A DNA stretch of 64,000 bases from Lycorma delicatula. Lineage: Eukaryota > Arthropoda > Insecta > Hemiptera > Fulgoridae. This document shows, piece by piece, positions 12,501 to 20,789 of the stretch. The first letter of the stretch is position 1. Every line of letters begins with the position of its first letter. The notes beneath the pieces were generated by a model. The model saw only the letters and a program-made list of their open reading frames with translations, was not told the DNA's origin and made no database searches. The position numbers and the translations under genes were made by a program. Location: assembly GCF_047948215.1 (NCBI RefSeq), contig NC_134458.1, positions 147,072,536 to 147,136,535 of the forward strand. The letters run 5' to 3'.

Positions 12501-14166
12501 ATTTGATACAAAAATAAAGTAAAAATGATATCCTATTATAAACCATATTTATACATGTAAATACAGAAATCAACCTTTTTAAGGCAATGCACTCAAAGAA
12601 TAATATTATAATAAGAAAGGTAATTCTCAACTATTTCTTTTAAATTCCTATATTACATTCCTAAATCGATGGCATGATGATTATGAGTTATTTAACTTAA
12701 TGCAAATGTTTGTTCAGTAGCAGACTTGTTGGCATTTCAGATGTTAATTAGTTATCTGGCAAGAAATTACAACAGCATAACTGAAACAATTTGCTATTTA
12801 CTGTTTTACAAACCAAGTAAATAATTTTTCAATACACAATCTTTACAGGACCATATCTATACCCTTTTTCACTTCATAATTTTGGACACCTTCGTAGAAT
12901 TGTGACAAATGCTTTGTTTAGTTTAATTTCAGCATTGGCAAGAATATTATTAAATTTTTATTTTTGCCGATTAGATGAGTTTCCTTCTGTACTTGTGAAA
13001 TTGTTTTTCTATGCAACCTTATTGTTTATATTTTTTTATTAATTGTAAACACTATCTATATTGATTTAGCTTTTTTTTTATGGTAAACTAGTCAGATTAT
13101 CCTTTTGGTTACCTAGCTACATTTAGTTTTTTGACTTAAAAGATAAAACTTGTTTCAAGTAGTTAATTACCATATACTGTGTGTACTGCTTATTTCATCA
13201 CATTTAATCATACTTACTTCTAGTAAATGTAATTATTTTGAACTTGTAAAACCTAATAATATAATATTTGCACACTTATCTTATTTATCTTAAATATTAT
13301 ATAATTAATTAAACAAATTTTATTTTTTCCTTGTCAATTTTTTTATTATCCTCAAGATCATTCATTCACAATCTAGCTTATAAGAATTCATTATACCTGA
13401 CAATTCTGTTTCTGATTCTCAACCATGAGGTAACGGACAATGTGAGGTCCAAGAAGCAGAACAATTAGAACCCTCTGGCTAGAAGGGAGTGGCGAATGAA
13501 GCGAGCACTGCAGCCCTGGGCACTGGCGGTTCAGGTAGACCATAGGCAAGCAGGCAGTACAAATATATATGTTAGGGTAAAAAAATTAAATATAAAAACA
13601 ATTACTAAAGCCTGATTGTGAAGTAATTCACAATTAGGCTTTATCGAAAATTATTTTGATCACATGCTAATGTATATGTTTGCAGCCAGTCAGGACTAGC
13701 AATAATAAAGTAAGGTTATATGAAAATGTAAATACTAATTTAAACTAACAGTTTTCCAGTTGAACAGTTTTGTAATCTAACACAGCACTATAGATATAGA
13801 ACCTTATTATGGTAACAGATAATTATGCTGATTCAATAATTAGCCACAGCATGCATACAATACTGTAAATTTATATTCCCATGCTAACACATTTGATAAA
13901 AATGCATATTACAAGAATTTTAAAATAAAAAACACTTACTCAGAGGAAGAATCTGAAGGCATCAAAGTGATGACATCTTTATCAGACAGATCAACTAAAT
14001 ATGTTTGCTGAATCTTTACATTTTTACCACGTTCTAAACATCTTTCGCTCCATAAAGAATGTATGGTAATCCGGTTTAATTTTTCAGTTCCACTTCTAAG
14101 AATTTTTCCTTCAGAAATGGTTGGCACTAGTGCAACTGTTCTAAACGTTTTCACCACCTTATCCAT
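236..14166 (-). CDS. APEH: Acylaminoacyl-peptidase (APEH), 5' half of gene, four coding exons
   Basis: Acylaminoacyl-peptidase removes N-acetylated residues from the ends of short peptides in the cytosol (S9C prolyl-oligopeptidase family). Four exons on the minus strand, 14166-13940, 7877-7705, 2068-1923 and 500-236, splice in frame with GT-AG borders and give about 270 residues of the N-terminal beta-propeller. Order and content follow the vertebrate protein: the LERGK region, then LEIWSKSR and DIHGDVY, then FEWSPCENKLLYIAEKK, then GDEYVFRQDWGE, SPGQAIWCPGG and EPFRLGLMFCTNR. Splice phases agree at each join (2, 1, 0). The start chosen is the ATG at 14166, just inside an acceptor-like TTTAG, so a separate 5' UTR exon is likely. 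The catalytic Ser-Asp-His domain would lie left of base 1 and is not seen. The introns are filled with transposon remnants. No frameshift is seen, so this looks like a live gene. Confidence 0.92.
870..1025 (-). repeat. tRNA-like SINE head, degenerate
   Basis: Read on the minus strand, 1025-940 has an A-box-like TGACCGAGTG and, about 40 nt on, a B-box-like GGATTCAAGTC, the spacing of an internal RNA polymerase III promoter. An AT-rich tail follows. No cloverleaf was folded and no second copy is seen here, so the SINE reading is tentative. Confidence 0.35.
1257..1890 (+). mobile_element. Mariner-type transposon, 5' stub
   Basis: The block opens with GGTCTGTTCAATAAGTATCT, typical of the terminal repeat of a common insect mariner group. 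Around 1470 a transposase N terminus can be read (MENVEQCYCIKFCQ), continuing in broken frames through an IKEWYN helix-turn-helix segment and ending near a MCAKTVF segment. Several stops and frameshifts are present. The catalytic domain and the 3' terminal repeat are missing, so this is a truncated fossil inside an APEH intron. Confidence 0.6.
1923..2068 (-). CDS. APEH: APEH coding exon 3
   Basis: A 146-nt exon from a TTAATCAG acceptor to a GTATTT donor. It carries the conserved propeller strand FEWSPCENKLLYIAEKK and a basic linker ending KK, in phase 0 with the following exon. Confidence 0.92.
2775..4047 (-). mobile_element. Full-length mariner element with TIRs and TA duplication
   Basis: Two inverted terminal repeats of roughly 28 bp (GAGGTGTGTGAGAAAAGTAA at the left, its complement at the right) bound 1273 bp and are flanked by TA on both sides (2773-2774 and 4048-4049), the usual mariner target duplication. 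The decayed transposase is on the minus strand. It sits in the APEH intron between exons 3 and 2. Confidence 0.92.
2834..3856 (-). pseudogene. Mariner transposase, inactive (three frameshifts, D to N)
   Basis: Length (about 341 codons) equals an intact mariner transposase. The N terminus has the paired helix-turn-helix region with AQVFRWHKSF and CSGRPSTS, followed by the catalytic core with ITGNEAW, HHDNALCHTA and, after a frame change, LDLSPCDFFLF. The reading frame breaks near 3830, 3488 and 3060. The first catalytic Asp of the DD34D triad is replaced by Asn (TGNEAW instead of TGDE), which alone should abolish cleavage. The C-terminal part (GRHFGNLENIQ onward) is otherwise well kept, suggesting moderate age. 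Confidence 0.9.
4050..5870. other. AT-rich intron sequence
   Basis: Part of the APEH intron between exons 3 and 2. It consists of AT-rich sequence with T-runs and no recognisable coding segment or clear repeat. Confidence 0.5.
5876..7135 (+). mobile_element. Second mariner element, 3' TIR not found
   Basis: Starts near a GTAAGGGCCATTTTCC-like terminal sequence typical of an ant and bug mariner group and runs through a decayed transposase. The complementary end (GGAAAATGGCCCTTAC) is not seen after 7100, so the 3' terminus is lost or mutated beyond recognition. It is inserted in the APEH intron, in the opposite orientation to the gene. Confidence 0.8.
6032..7131 (+). pseudogene. Mariner transposase, decayed, catalytic Asp residues kept
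   Basis: The chosen start is the ATG at 6032 (MSATINNP). Family landmarks in order: SVIRYLLAKN, IHREIVYVYEPSV, LTEKLGYRKLCSRWVSKML, VVTNDEMW (TGDE position, Asp kept), KQQSMQWWH, VFWDDEGILL, FLHDNA (second Asp), ASSDYLFL (third Asp) and a C-terminal KLVNQYQKCI. Stops and frame changes interrupt it near 6070, 6190, 6270, 6694 and 6996. The overall length is about normal. All three catalytic Asp positions persist, unlike the neighbouring mariner at 2.8-4.0 kb. Confidence 0.88.
7705..7877 (-). CDS. APEH: APEH coding exon 2
   Basis: A 173-nt exon from a TTGCAG acceptor to a GTAAGA donor. It codes for a stretch matching the family's segment with SRAVIREV, then LEIWSKSRLL, then DIHGDVYAD. The first base completes the GA left by exon 1 (Glu), and the last base A joins GT of exon 3 (Ser). 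Confidence 0.9.
7878..9510. other. Intron sequence without recognised features
   Basis: Beginning of the large APEH intron between exons 2 and 1. It is AT-rich with no convincing exon, RNA gene or repeat family member. Confidence 0.45.
9517..9576. repeat. Compound microsatellite, (CATA)n then (TA)n
   Basis: Several tandem ATAC/CATA units pass into an uninterrupted TA tract of about 20 units. It ends a few bases before a CCAGATCCAGTT segment that nearly complements the flank to the left (AACTGGATCTG at about 9493-9504), so the tract sits in the loop of an inverted repeat. Confidence 0.9.
9895..10995 (+). pseudogene. RTE-type LINE reverse transcriptase fragment
   Basis: Translated in shifting frames, the segment shows reverse-transcriptase motif A (DYKKAFDLINH), motif B (KQGDTLSPVLFNAVL), LTNLNF followed by the position of the FADD motif (FLNDLVLLSS, second catalytic position altered), a YINEKKS motif and the YLGQLVNFENRTG thumb segment. 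The downstream C-terminal tail (KRYVK, EAAGINWYRLTLDRKA) is still readable to about 10990. The 5' endonuclease part is missing. Many stops; an old truncated copy. Confidence 0.8.
10996..11548. other. AT-rich intron sequence
   Basis: Low-complexity AT-rich DNA between the LINE fragment and the inverted-repeat element; nothing recognised. Confidence 0.45.
11557..12236. mobile_element. Non-autonomous inverted-repeat DNA transposon (possibly hAT-like)
   Basis: The left 150-170 bases (from GTAATTCTGAGCAATTAC at 11559) pair imperfectly with the reverse complement of the right end (to 12236), including the blocks ACTTTAATATACCATA and CTGAAAGCAGGTTTG. The same 8-mer, AAGCAAAA, stands at 11549-11556 and at 12237-12244, consistent with an 8-bp target duplication as made by hAT elements. 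The interior of about 340 bp has no coding signal. The family was not identified. Confidence 0.65.
12245..13600. other. Intron sequence, largely unremarkable
   Basis: AT-rich DNA before APEH exon 1. A short, more GC-rich patch at about 13425-13555 contains no recognisable gene or repeat. Confidence 0.4.
13606..13643. repeat. Short palindrome, 17-bp arms, 4-nt loop
   Basis: Left arm TAAAGCCTGATTGTGAA and right arm TTCACAATTAGGCTTTA pair with one mismatch around the loop GTAA. It lies in an APEH intron. Confidence 0.85.
13940..14166 (-). CDS. APEH: APEH coding exon 1 (start codon)
   Basis: Codes for 75 residues and two bases of the next codon, starting MDKVVKTFR and ending near DSSSE. It ends at a strong GTAAGT donor (13934-13939). 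An acceptor-like CTTTAG lies immediately upstream of the ATG at 14170-14171. The match to the family is weak at the very N terminus and clearer from the WSERCLERGK segment onward. Confidence 0.82.
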
Positions 14167-14305
14167 ATCCTAAAGCAAAAGTATAGTTTTCCTAAGTAAG
14201 AAAAAAGTGTTCAGTTGACTTCTCAAAAGAGACAAAACCTATTTGTATTAATCTTATTTACGTACAAATTAATCAATCACAATTGCTTAGCGGTTTGTTT
14301 ATTTC

Positions 14306-14610
14306 ACTGATCTCTATATAACAGGATAGAGAATCCACATATTGGAACTGGTAAAATTTGAAGCATATGCTAGTGCCATTAAATGAGTGGCTAGAACTAA
14401 ATAGAATGAAACGGCGCATGCGCAGAGATAAGTAAGAATAAAGATAAAAGGTTAAATGCAGTGGGTGTTCCGATTTGTATTGTCGCGCAAGCGTACATTG
14501 ATTTTATTTAGTTCTCAGCCACTTAGTCTGTGGCGCTGAAGTACTCTTCAATACTTAATTGTATTTTACGCTATTTGATCCTCTATCCAGTTATATAGAG
14601 ATTAGTGGTT
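14306..14610. mobile_element. Palindromic MITE upstream of APEH
   Basis: The ends CACTGATCTCTATATAACAG (left) and the complement of CTATATAGAGATTAGTG (right) pair over about 28 bp. Weaker pairing continues inward (GAGTGGCTAGAACTAAAT against the complement of ATTTAGTTCTCAGCCACTTA). Length (about 300 bp), lack of coding capacity and foldback shape fit a MITE. It starts about 140 bp upstream of the APEH start codon and so could lie in its promoter, first intron or 5' UTR. Confidence 0.7.
14414..14424. promoter_or_regulatory. NRF1/EWG-like palindromic motif inside the MITE
   Basis: The string GCGCATGCGCA is the palindromic core bound by NRF1 (Erect wing in insects), a common promoter element of housekeeping and mitochondrial genes. 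It lies about 250 bp upstream of the APEH start codon but within the MITE, so its use is uncertain. The sequence match is direct; the role is inferred. Confidence 0.35.
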
Positions 14611-15805
14611 AGTTTTTTGTATACCAACCCTCTTTGAAATTTATGAACCAATGCCATTAGTATCAATGATTATTTCATAACATTTGAAACTTCGGCATTC
14701 ACTATATATACCAATCTAAATCATCATAAAGTATTAGGAATTGGTTTATTTAAATTAATACTTAAAAATAAAAATAAATATTTTTAATATAGATACAACA
14801 TATAATTAAAGAACGTAGCTAAAACAAAATTATTTAAGTACGAACCCCATTTGCGAGGTAGTTTAATAAATCAGTTCACTTGCTCACGCTCACCAGAAAA
14901 AACAAAGCTGCTGCTTGTAAGCACGTCACCTGCCAATGATTAACTCTCAAGAACTAACCTTAAAATATCTACAGCATTCTGTGCAAGTTTTTGCACACTA
15001 TAATTGAATACTATTACGGTATGAAAAATTACCTTCTCACCTTAGAGCAAGTGTTGTTCTGAGGTAAATTCTGGACTTCAGTGTATCTCTTAGCATCGCC
15101 CGCCAGACTCGATGCAAATAAGTTTTGAAAATGATCTAGATCTATGCCATATCTAATCAGTAAGGACACCTAACCCTAAAAACGAAATATATTTATATTT
15201 TAGATGGAATTAGGAAGTCCAGCTTTACTGTACACTCTATGACCAATAGGACCGAAAACAGTGTCCTCAAGTCAAAACTACAATGAGCAAAAAAAATCAA
15301 AATTCATAAGAAGAATAATTAAAGTAGCTGGTGTGAAAGGAAAATCAATTCCTATTCAAAGATGTGGTTAATTCTTTTCTAATCAGCCTTGGATCAGGAA
15401 CTAGACCACATTGTAACTTGAGGATAGTAGGATTGGGGTCATTCCTGCCCACAATCCCTCAAAAGATAAATACTTAATAGTAACTTTTATAATCATTTTA
15501 ACAAATGAAGACTGTAATGTACGAGTTGTGCATCTTCAGTATTGATTAGTAGATAGTCCAGTCTGATTTGTTTTATAGTTTACCATTTAGAAAAACTAAT
15601 ATCACATTTCAGTTCCATTTTAAATTTTTATAAAAATCTATGGTACACTAGTACAACTTTCATACTTGCTTTTTCAGTGACTATTATACAGTTATCACAG
15701 TGTTTAAAGTTGAGATTCTCGAGTGTTTATAAAGTTTCAATACATTATAATCTTATAAAGCTTTATTTTATTTTAAATTTTTTTTATTATGTTTAGTCCT
15801 ATAAT
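14611..15805. other. Region upstream of APEH, possible 5' UTR exon
   Basis: No coding segment is recognised. On the minus strand a stretch ending GCTCTAAG followed by GTGAGAAG (about 15035-15050) could be the donor of a non-coding first APEH exon, since the coding exon is preceded by an acceptor. This cannot be confirmed without transcripts. Confidence 0.3.
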
Positions 15806-15809
15806 GGCA

Positions 15810-15955
15810 GGCAGGTGGTCAGCTTATAATATTGTTTATTGATGCCCTTTTTCAGGGTGATAGGAGAATCAAACTGACATCTAACTTGGCTCCATTTTGG
15901 AGTAAACTCCACTTAAAGATTTTTGAGTGTTCAATTACCTTATTTAGTCAAGTTT
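15810..15955 (+). repeat. Dispersed repeat family, copy 1
   Basis: The segment with AGGTGGTCAGCTTA, TTTATTGATGCCC, CTCCATTTTGGA and AAAGATTTTTGAGTG recurs in reverse orientation at about 18545-18700. The two copies are diverged by many substitutions and small indels and lie about 2.6 kb apart, on either side of the GC-rich block. Confidence 0.7.
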
Positions 15956-16297
15956 CCATGTTTGTTTTTTTAATTTTTATTTTTATCTTACATAAACACT
16001 AACACAGACATTTTTTTTAATTGGAAGTGACCAAATACAGACCATCCCATGTTTGGAGTGCACCCAGTTTTCTTCTCTTGCATATTTTAATATACAGTGT
16101 AATTTTTTATTGGGAGGGCGAGGGAGCTGGAAATGCATTCACACATGGAGTGCCAGGCTCCCACTGCTGGTCTGGTCTTATTAAACAGACTTTCTACCAG
16201 GACTAAACCTGTACCGTTTTACACATTACTACAGGTCGAGTCCCCCTATCCTACCCTGAGTAGACCGCTACCTAGTTTTCATCTGGCTCAGGACTGT

Positions 16298-16323
16298 ATA
16301 CGTCGCCATACTTGGCGACGTAT
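16298..16323. repeat. Perfect palindrome, 11-bp arms, 4-nt loop
   Basis: ATACGTCGCCA, loop TACT, then TGGCGACGTAT. The word CCATACTTGGC recurs directly downstream. Confidence 0.85.
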
Positions 16324-16532
16324 GCCCATACTTGGCCCTGAGAATACCCCTGACAAATCGGGCCACACTCACCAAGCTACTCATATCCCGGGGAATCGTC
16401 GAAAGCGCGTTGTGGAAGCTCAGTGCTCCAAGATAGCGGAAGCGACTCGCAGGCAGCGGTGAGTTGCGCGAACCACTTCTGGTCTCATCAAATCTTAACC
16501 CCTGGGCCAAATACGTCTGACCTCTGTTACAC

Positions 16533-16577
16533 GAGGTCGTAGTCTTCTTGCCTCTGGGCAAGAAGACCTACGTCCTC
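16533..16577. repeat. Near-perfect palindrome, about 20-bp arms, 4-nt loop
   Basis: GAGGTCGTAGTCTTCTTGCC, loop TCTG, then GGCAAGAAGACCTACGTCCTC; the arms differ by one substitution and one inserted base. Confidence 0.85.
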
Positions 16578-17232
16578 AGGGAAGTCTTTGAAGCGGTCTA
16601 CGGAAGACCACCAGACGGGCACCGGACCGGCGAAGAAGACAAAACGGACGACGGTGACGACGAGGAACGACGACAACAGCGGAGACGACCAACTGCTCAG
16701 CTCATCATGATAGTTTCCCTCCTGCCCCAGATAATGGTCAGCCAACTGCCGACGATCAGGAACACCTTTGTAGCGTGGATGACGAAAATCCCGTACGAGG
16801 TCTCCCAGATAATCTACCAGATCCTGATCGCATCACAATCGCTCAAACCTGTACCCCTTGGTACAACGTTATTGAGCGACTTACCCACAGAGCATTCCGA
16901 CCTTTTTTCCTCTTGGAAATCGTACCGATACGAGGAGATGCTGAGTGCGATAGATCATAATTTATAGTAACGAAGTGTAAGACATTCACCTTGTGACGTT
17001 ACCGGATGCCATGCATCAGTAAAATACATATCAAATTTCGCCTTCACGTAGGCCTCAAATGGACATCTTCACATCCAACCTAACATGATTCCCTCAAATT
17101 AAACAACCGAAAATGCGAATCCCGCGCCAAGTCCAGATTTGATAGCACCGTTCGTGACTGTGAATACCTCAGAAAACTAGCGAGTTTAAAGTTAAATGAG
17201 TGCTACACTCATACCAATAAAAATTATGTCTT

Positions 17233-17292
17233 ACGCAGCATAGAAATTCAGACCTATACCTTTGGGTGTAGGTCTGTTTCTATGTTGCGTAC
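17233..17292. repeat. Long palindrome, about 27-29-bp arms, 4-nt loop
   Basis: The left arm begins TACGCAGCATAGAAATTC and ends ACCTATACC; after the loop TTTG the right arm returns GGTGTAGGTCTG and TTCTATGTTGCGTA. It has a few mismatches and a 2-nt indel. It stands where the R1-like reverse-transcriptase similarity stops. Confidence 0.85.
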
Positions 17293-18115
17293 TCCACCAA
17301 GGCACTCTTCCGGAATTTCCAGTCTCAGCAATCAAGCTGTCGTAGATAGCCTTCCAAAAGTCAGGCCGAGGATCAATCCCTGCGCCGCCACCGATGTGGT
17401 CTTGGTTCTACGCCAGCCTGTAGCAGGCTTATAGATAAGAACGCGGTTCCTCAGATAGGCGTTCACCATTCAGAGAAGGTATCGAGGCACATGGAGGGAA
17501 TACTCCAGGGCCAAAGCATATCGCTCCACCGTGCTGAGTTGAACGCGTTTTTCACGTCCAACGTAACATGAAGGACCACACGGCGCGAAAAATGGTTGTG
17601 GTCCTCTGCTTGAACAACTGGGACCAAGGATTTTTCTGACCTTCAGCGACTGTAGGACTCCCTCCAACGAGAAGAGCGGGAAGTCGCCCAAGACCCGCTC
17701 GGAGCGAACCTAGTTGACCGTGAACAACGTTTTAATGACGTGCTCCACTTTCTCCTCGTCTAGTGGAGCTGGTGACCGCGAGATCGCCAGTCGCTGAGTT
17801 ACTATCTTGTAACCCAGTCTCCAAGGGTCTGCATCCACGGTCTCCGTCAGTTCTCGTCAGCAGCGTGACTTGCTCATGTTGATGGCTCAACGGAGCCGCT
17901 TCTTCGCGCTTTTTGCTCAGCTGACCTGGCGTTCGCGTCTATGCAATTCCTTGCACGTTGCGCCGCTCGTCTCAGCCGAAGACATTCTCGGCGTAACCCC
18001 GCAATCTTCGGTATCCAACAATGCACGTACGCTTCTGGTGCCTCGGCCTCCCGTGGGGCATGGAGGCATCGCATGCACCGGTGGTTTAGTGGGAGAATGC
18101 TCGCCTGACATAATA
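17290..18115 (-). pseudogene. R1-like non-LTR reverse transcriptase fragment, degenerate
   Basis: Read on the minus strand through several frames: a linker region (LRRAAQRARN, then WRELTETVDADPWGLGYKIV in reconstructed frames), the fingers region near SLEGVLQSLKVRKILGPS, motif A (VTLDVKNAFNSARWSDMLWALE), MVNAYLRNRVLIYK, and the motif B region (AAQGLILG, normally GVPQGSILGP). This order is that of insect R1-clade LINEs. The catalytic YADD motif and C terminus should follow below 17290 but are absent. Frameshifts and stops are frequent, and the GC content is unlike the flanks. Confidence 0.7.
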
Positions 18116-18454
18116 TTTATAAAAAAAATTTATGAGTTTCATGTTTTTTTTTAATTATTTTATTTTATTAATTAATATAACATAACCTAACAGAGTTTGT
18201 TTTATAAAACTTGAAAAAATTAAATTTAGTGTATTTATAAACAAAAAATTTACTTAAAAATAAATAAAAATTTGTTCAAGTCTTTTAAAACAAAATCTGT
18301 TAGTTGCCTACTTGTTAATTCTTGTTCCCCAATTTTTTTTTTATTACCCCTACTCTCACAATTTCATAAAGATTTTTAGATTAATGATTGTTATGTTCAA
18401 ACAAAACAGTAAAAATGTTTTACTGAATTTTTTTACTGCATTACTTATAATATG

Positions 18455-18530
18455 GTAAAACAAGACTCAAACCTGACATCTCTAGAATATGAGACTGAAA
18501 TGCTCACTACTTGGCTGCTGTGATTGTAGA
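18455..18530 (-). repeat. tRNA-like segment (possible SINE promoter)
   Basis: On the minus strand AGCCAAGTAGTG (A-box-like) is followed about 38 nt later by AGGTTTGAGTCTTG (B-box-like). It abuts dispersed repeat copy 2, but lies on the side where a SINE head is not expected, so the two may be independent. Confidence 0.35.
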
Positions 18531-18544
18531 TATACAAATAAGCT

Positions 18545-18700
18545 ACTTGAATCACTCAAAAATCTTTACATAGATTTTATCCAAAATGGAGATAATTTGG
18601 AAGTTGCCATTTTGAATTTAACATAGTGACCCTCCTCCTACTACCCTACAAAAGGGCATCAATAAACTTCTTTCTTAAGCTGACCACCTGTTCTTATCAG
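18545..18700 (-). repeat. Dispersed repeat family, copy 2 (inverted relative to copy 1)
   Basis: The reverse complement carries AGGTGGTCAGCTTA, GTTTATTGATGCCCTTT, TCCATTTTGGAT and AAAGATTTTTGAGTGATTC, matching 15810-15955. Together the copies bracket the GC-rich and R1-like block as an inverted pair. Confidence 0.7.
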
Positions 18701-19480
18701 TTGAATTTGCCATTTATGTAAGTTGAGGCATTTTCAGAAAACATTCTGTGTTTTCTGCATTTCTTTGTTGTGTAATTCTGCAGATCTACATGTTTACTTT
18801 TACGTAAGTATGTAAAATAAATCCCACATCTTTTAAAATACTCCACACTTTTTTTTATTCTCATTGCAGACTAGTGATAATTACACCTAATTCAAATATA
18901 CAAAGTAAATTATGTATTACTGATTATTATTTATCAAACATGTTAATGTTTTTATTGAGTTTTCAGTTAATTGACTGGCATTCTCTACACCTCTCTTATT
19001 ATGTGCTAATGCTCGTTGTAGACTTTAATCTTTAGTTTACAGTTTTTACTCTCTATCTATCTTTTTATGATCAAATTAAATAAAGCTGAGTGTCTTAATT
19101 ATATCTTAGTTTATCTTGTGTGTAATTTAGATTGTGTTCCTTCATTTAGAATAATATTTCTGTTTTGACAGTATTTGTATATTTTGAGATGCTAAGTGTG
19201 TCTGTCTAGCTTGCATCCTTTATTGATTACTCCCAGGATAAATGTATAAAGAAGTTTACATGAGCAAAAGCTATCTCAGAGGTAAATTTTACACACTTCA
19301 TTATAAAATAGAAACTATATTAGATTTCAAATACCTCTGACCACCAATGTCAGAAGTATGATCTTAAGGAAGATTGTAAATTGCATCCCCTACAATGTAA
19401 GTTTCATGATGCCTGGAATCTTTGGAAGTACCAGCCTGTAATAACTAAGGCTGTGAAATAAGCTAGTTATTAAGTTTTGA
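18701..19480. other. AT-rich intergenic sequence
   Basis: No coding or repeat signal is recognised between the dispersed repeat and the Tc1-like element. Confidence 0.4.
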
Positions 19481-19483
19481 GTA

Positions 19484-20789
19484 CAGTAGTGCATAAATTA
19501 AACTGAACACATATTTAATAAAAAATAACTTTATTTAGAAAAAAAAAACAATACCATACAATTTGTGAATATCTAGTAATTAATATATCCTCCTTTAATC
19601 TTAACCACTTAAATAAGATAAATCACTTATCACTTCGGCATAAATTCAACAAGTTTACTACATACATTTTCTTATTTCTTCTCATGAAACCATACCAATA
19701 TTATTGCTTTAATGAGGTTAAGTTTTATGGTACAATTCATTTTTGAGAGTCGTTTTTTTACTATTGAACAAAAGTTTTATTGGGTTTAAGACTAGGGAGT
19801 TGCCTGGCCACAAGAGCACTTTAATGTTTCATTCTTCTAAACTGTTTTTCACTTTTTTGGTGAATGATACAACGCCAAATCTTGTTGGAACTTGTGGGAA
19901 TTTTTTTTGCAGTTGTATCACAATCCTTTCCTTCAGAATCTTGATATATCCATCACTTTTCAACATACCATCTATTGGAAGTAATGAACAAGGGCCTTCA
20001 AATGTAAAACAATCCCAAAACATTTTTTTCTGGGTATGTTTAATTGATTACTGGATATGAGCTGTGATGTATTTTCATCTGATGCTTTACTAAAGTATGT
20101 AACCCTTTGCCCTGAAACATAAAAATGTGGCTCATCTGAAAACATAACTTTTTCGAGTCTTCTTTAATCCAGTTAGTATATGCTTTGGCCCAAAAGTTTT
20201 TTTTTTTACACATTGGTGGTGATAAAACCTGCTTTTTGGCTGGCTGATAAACTTTCTCTCCAGTTGCTATAAGTTGGTGTCTAACAGTTGTCAAATATAA
20301 ATCTGCTCCACTCATTGATAATTCTCAATTTAAGTCCACAGCAGATAATTTTGGATCAAGTTTACTTTTTCTCACTAATAACAACCCTATGTTGGAGTAG
20401 TTTTTGTTTAAGGCCACATTTGCCTTTCGTTTCAGCTGAAAAGGAACCAATTTCTTTAAATTGTTTTAAAATAGCATTCACTTTCCAACACTCAGAAGTA
20501 TTTCTATTAATAAGTATCTATTTGTCGTTGTGTACTGGTATGGTCAGAAAGAGAAATAACTTTTGAACACTTTTTTGGGGTTATGTTCATTACTAAAGAA
20601 GACACAGAACAAAAAATATGATTTTGCGATAAAAAATTAAATAAACTCTCACGAAACACTAACATGAAATTTGCTAAATAACCTCACATTACGCAGACAA
20701 CTTAAAGAATGGGTATGATCAAGCAATGCAGCCACAAATAGAAATAAACAAAAAATTCCCCTGTGTTTAGATTAATTTTCACACTACTG
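19484..20789 (-). mobile_element. Full-length Tc1-like element with TIRs and TA duplication
   Basis: The left end CAGTAGTGCATAAATTAAAC pairs with the complement of the right end (GATTAATTTTCACACTACTG, read inward as CAGTAGTGTGAAAATTAATC). Flanking TA dinucleotides are at 19482-19483 and 20790-20791. Length 1306 bp. Contains one decayed transposase on the minus strand. Confidence 0.9.
19630..20590 (-). pseudogene. Tc1-like transposase, broken
   Basis: From ATG at 20590 (MNITPKKCSKV, the position of the usual KRKLTNLERAK-type start) the paired-like DNA-binding region is badly frameshifted. From 20315 it is readable: MSGADLYLTTVRHQLIATG, VYQPAKKQVLSP, AKAYTNW, then MFWDCFTFEGPCSLLPIDGM, the stretch with YIKILKE, NSLEELNIKVLLWPGNS and a terminal CSKLVEFMPK before the stop at 19630. 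The segment that should hold the second catalytic Asp (FQQD) is deleted between FPQVPTRFG and TKKVKN. Several frame changes add to the damage. Confidence 0.88.

Larger units (their letters stand above)
16120..17230. other. GC-rich block of unknown origin
   Basis: About 1.1 kb with clearly higher GC and CpG content than the surroundings. An open frame at 16548-16967 (plus) codes for a charged protein with a DDGDDEERRQQRRR tract but matches no family I recognise. Other frames show nothing clearer. Two palindromes with 4-nt loops lie inside it. It could be the decayed end of a retroelement related to the adjacent R1-like fragment, or an unrelated insertion. No function is claimed. Confidence 0.4.

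Noticed and set aside
16548..16967. Possible host gene in the GC-rich block
   Set aside because: A 140-codon frame with no recognised motif and competing frames of similar quality; it is described as part of an unknown block rather than a gene.
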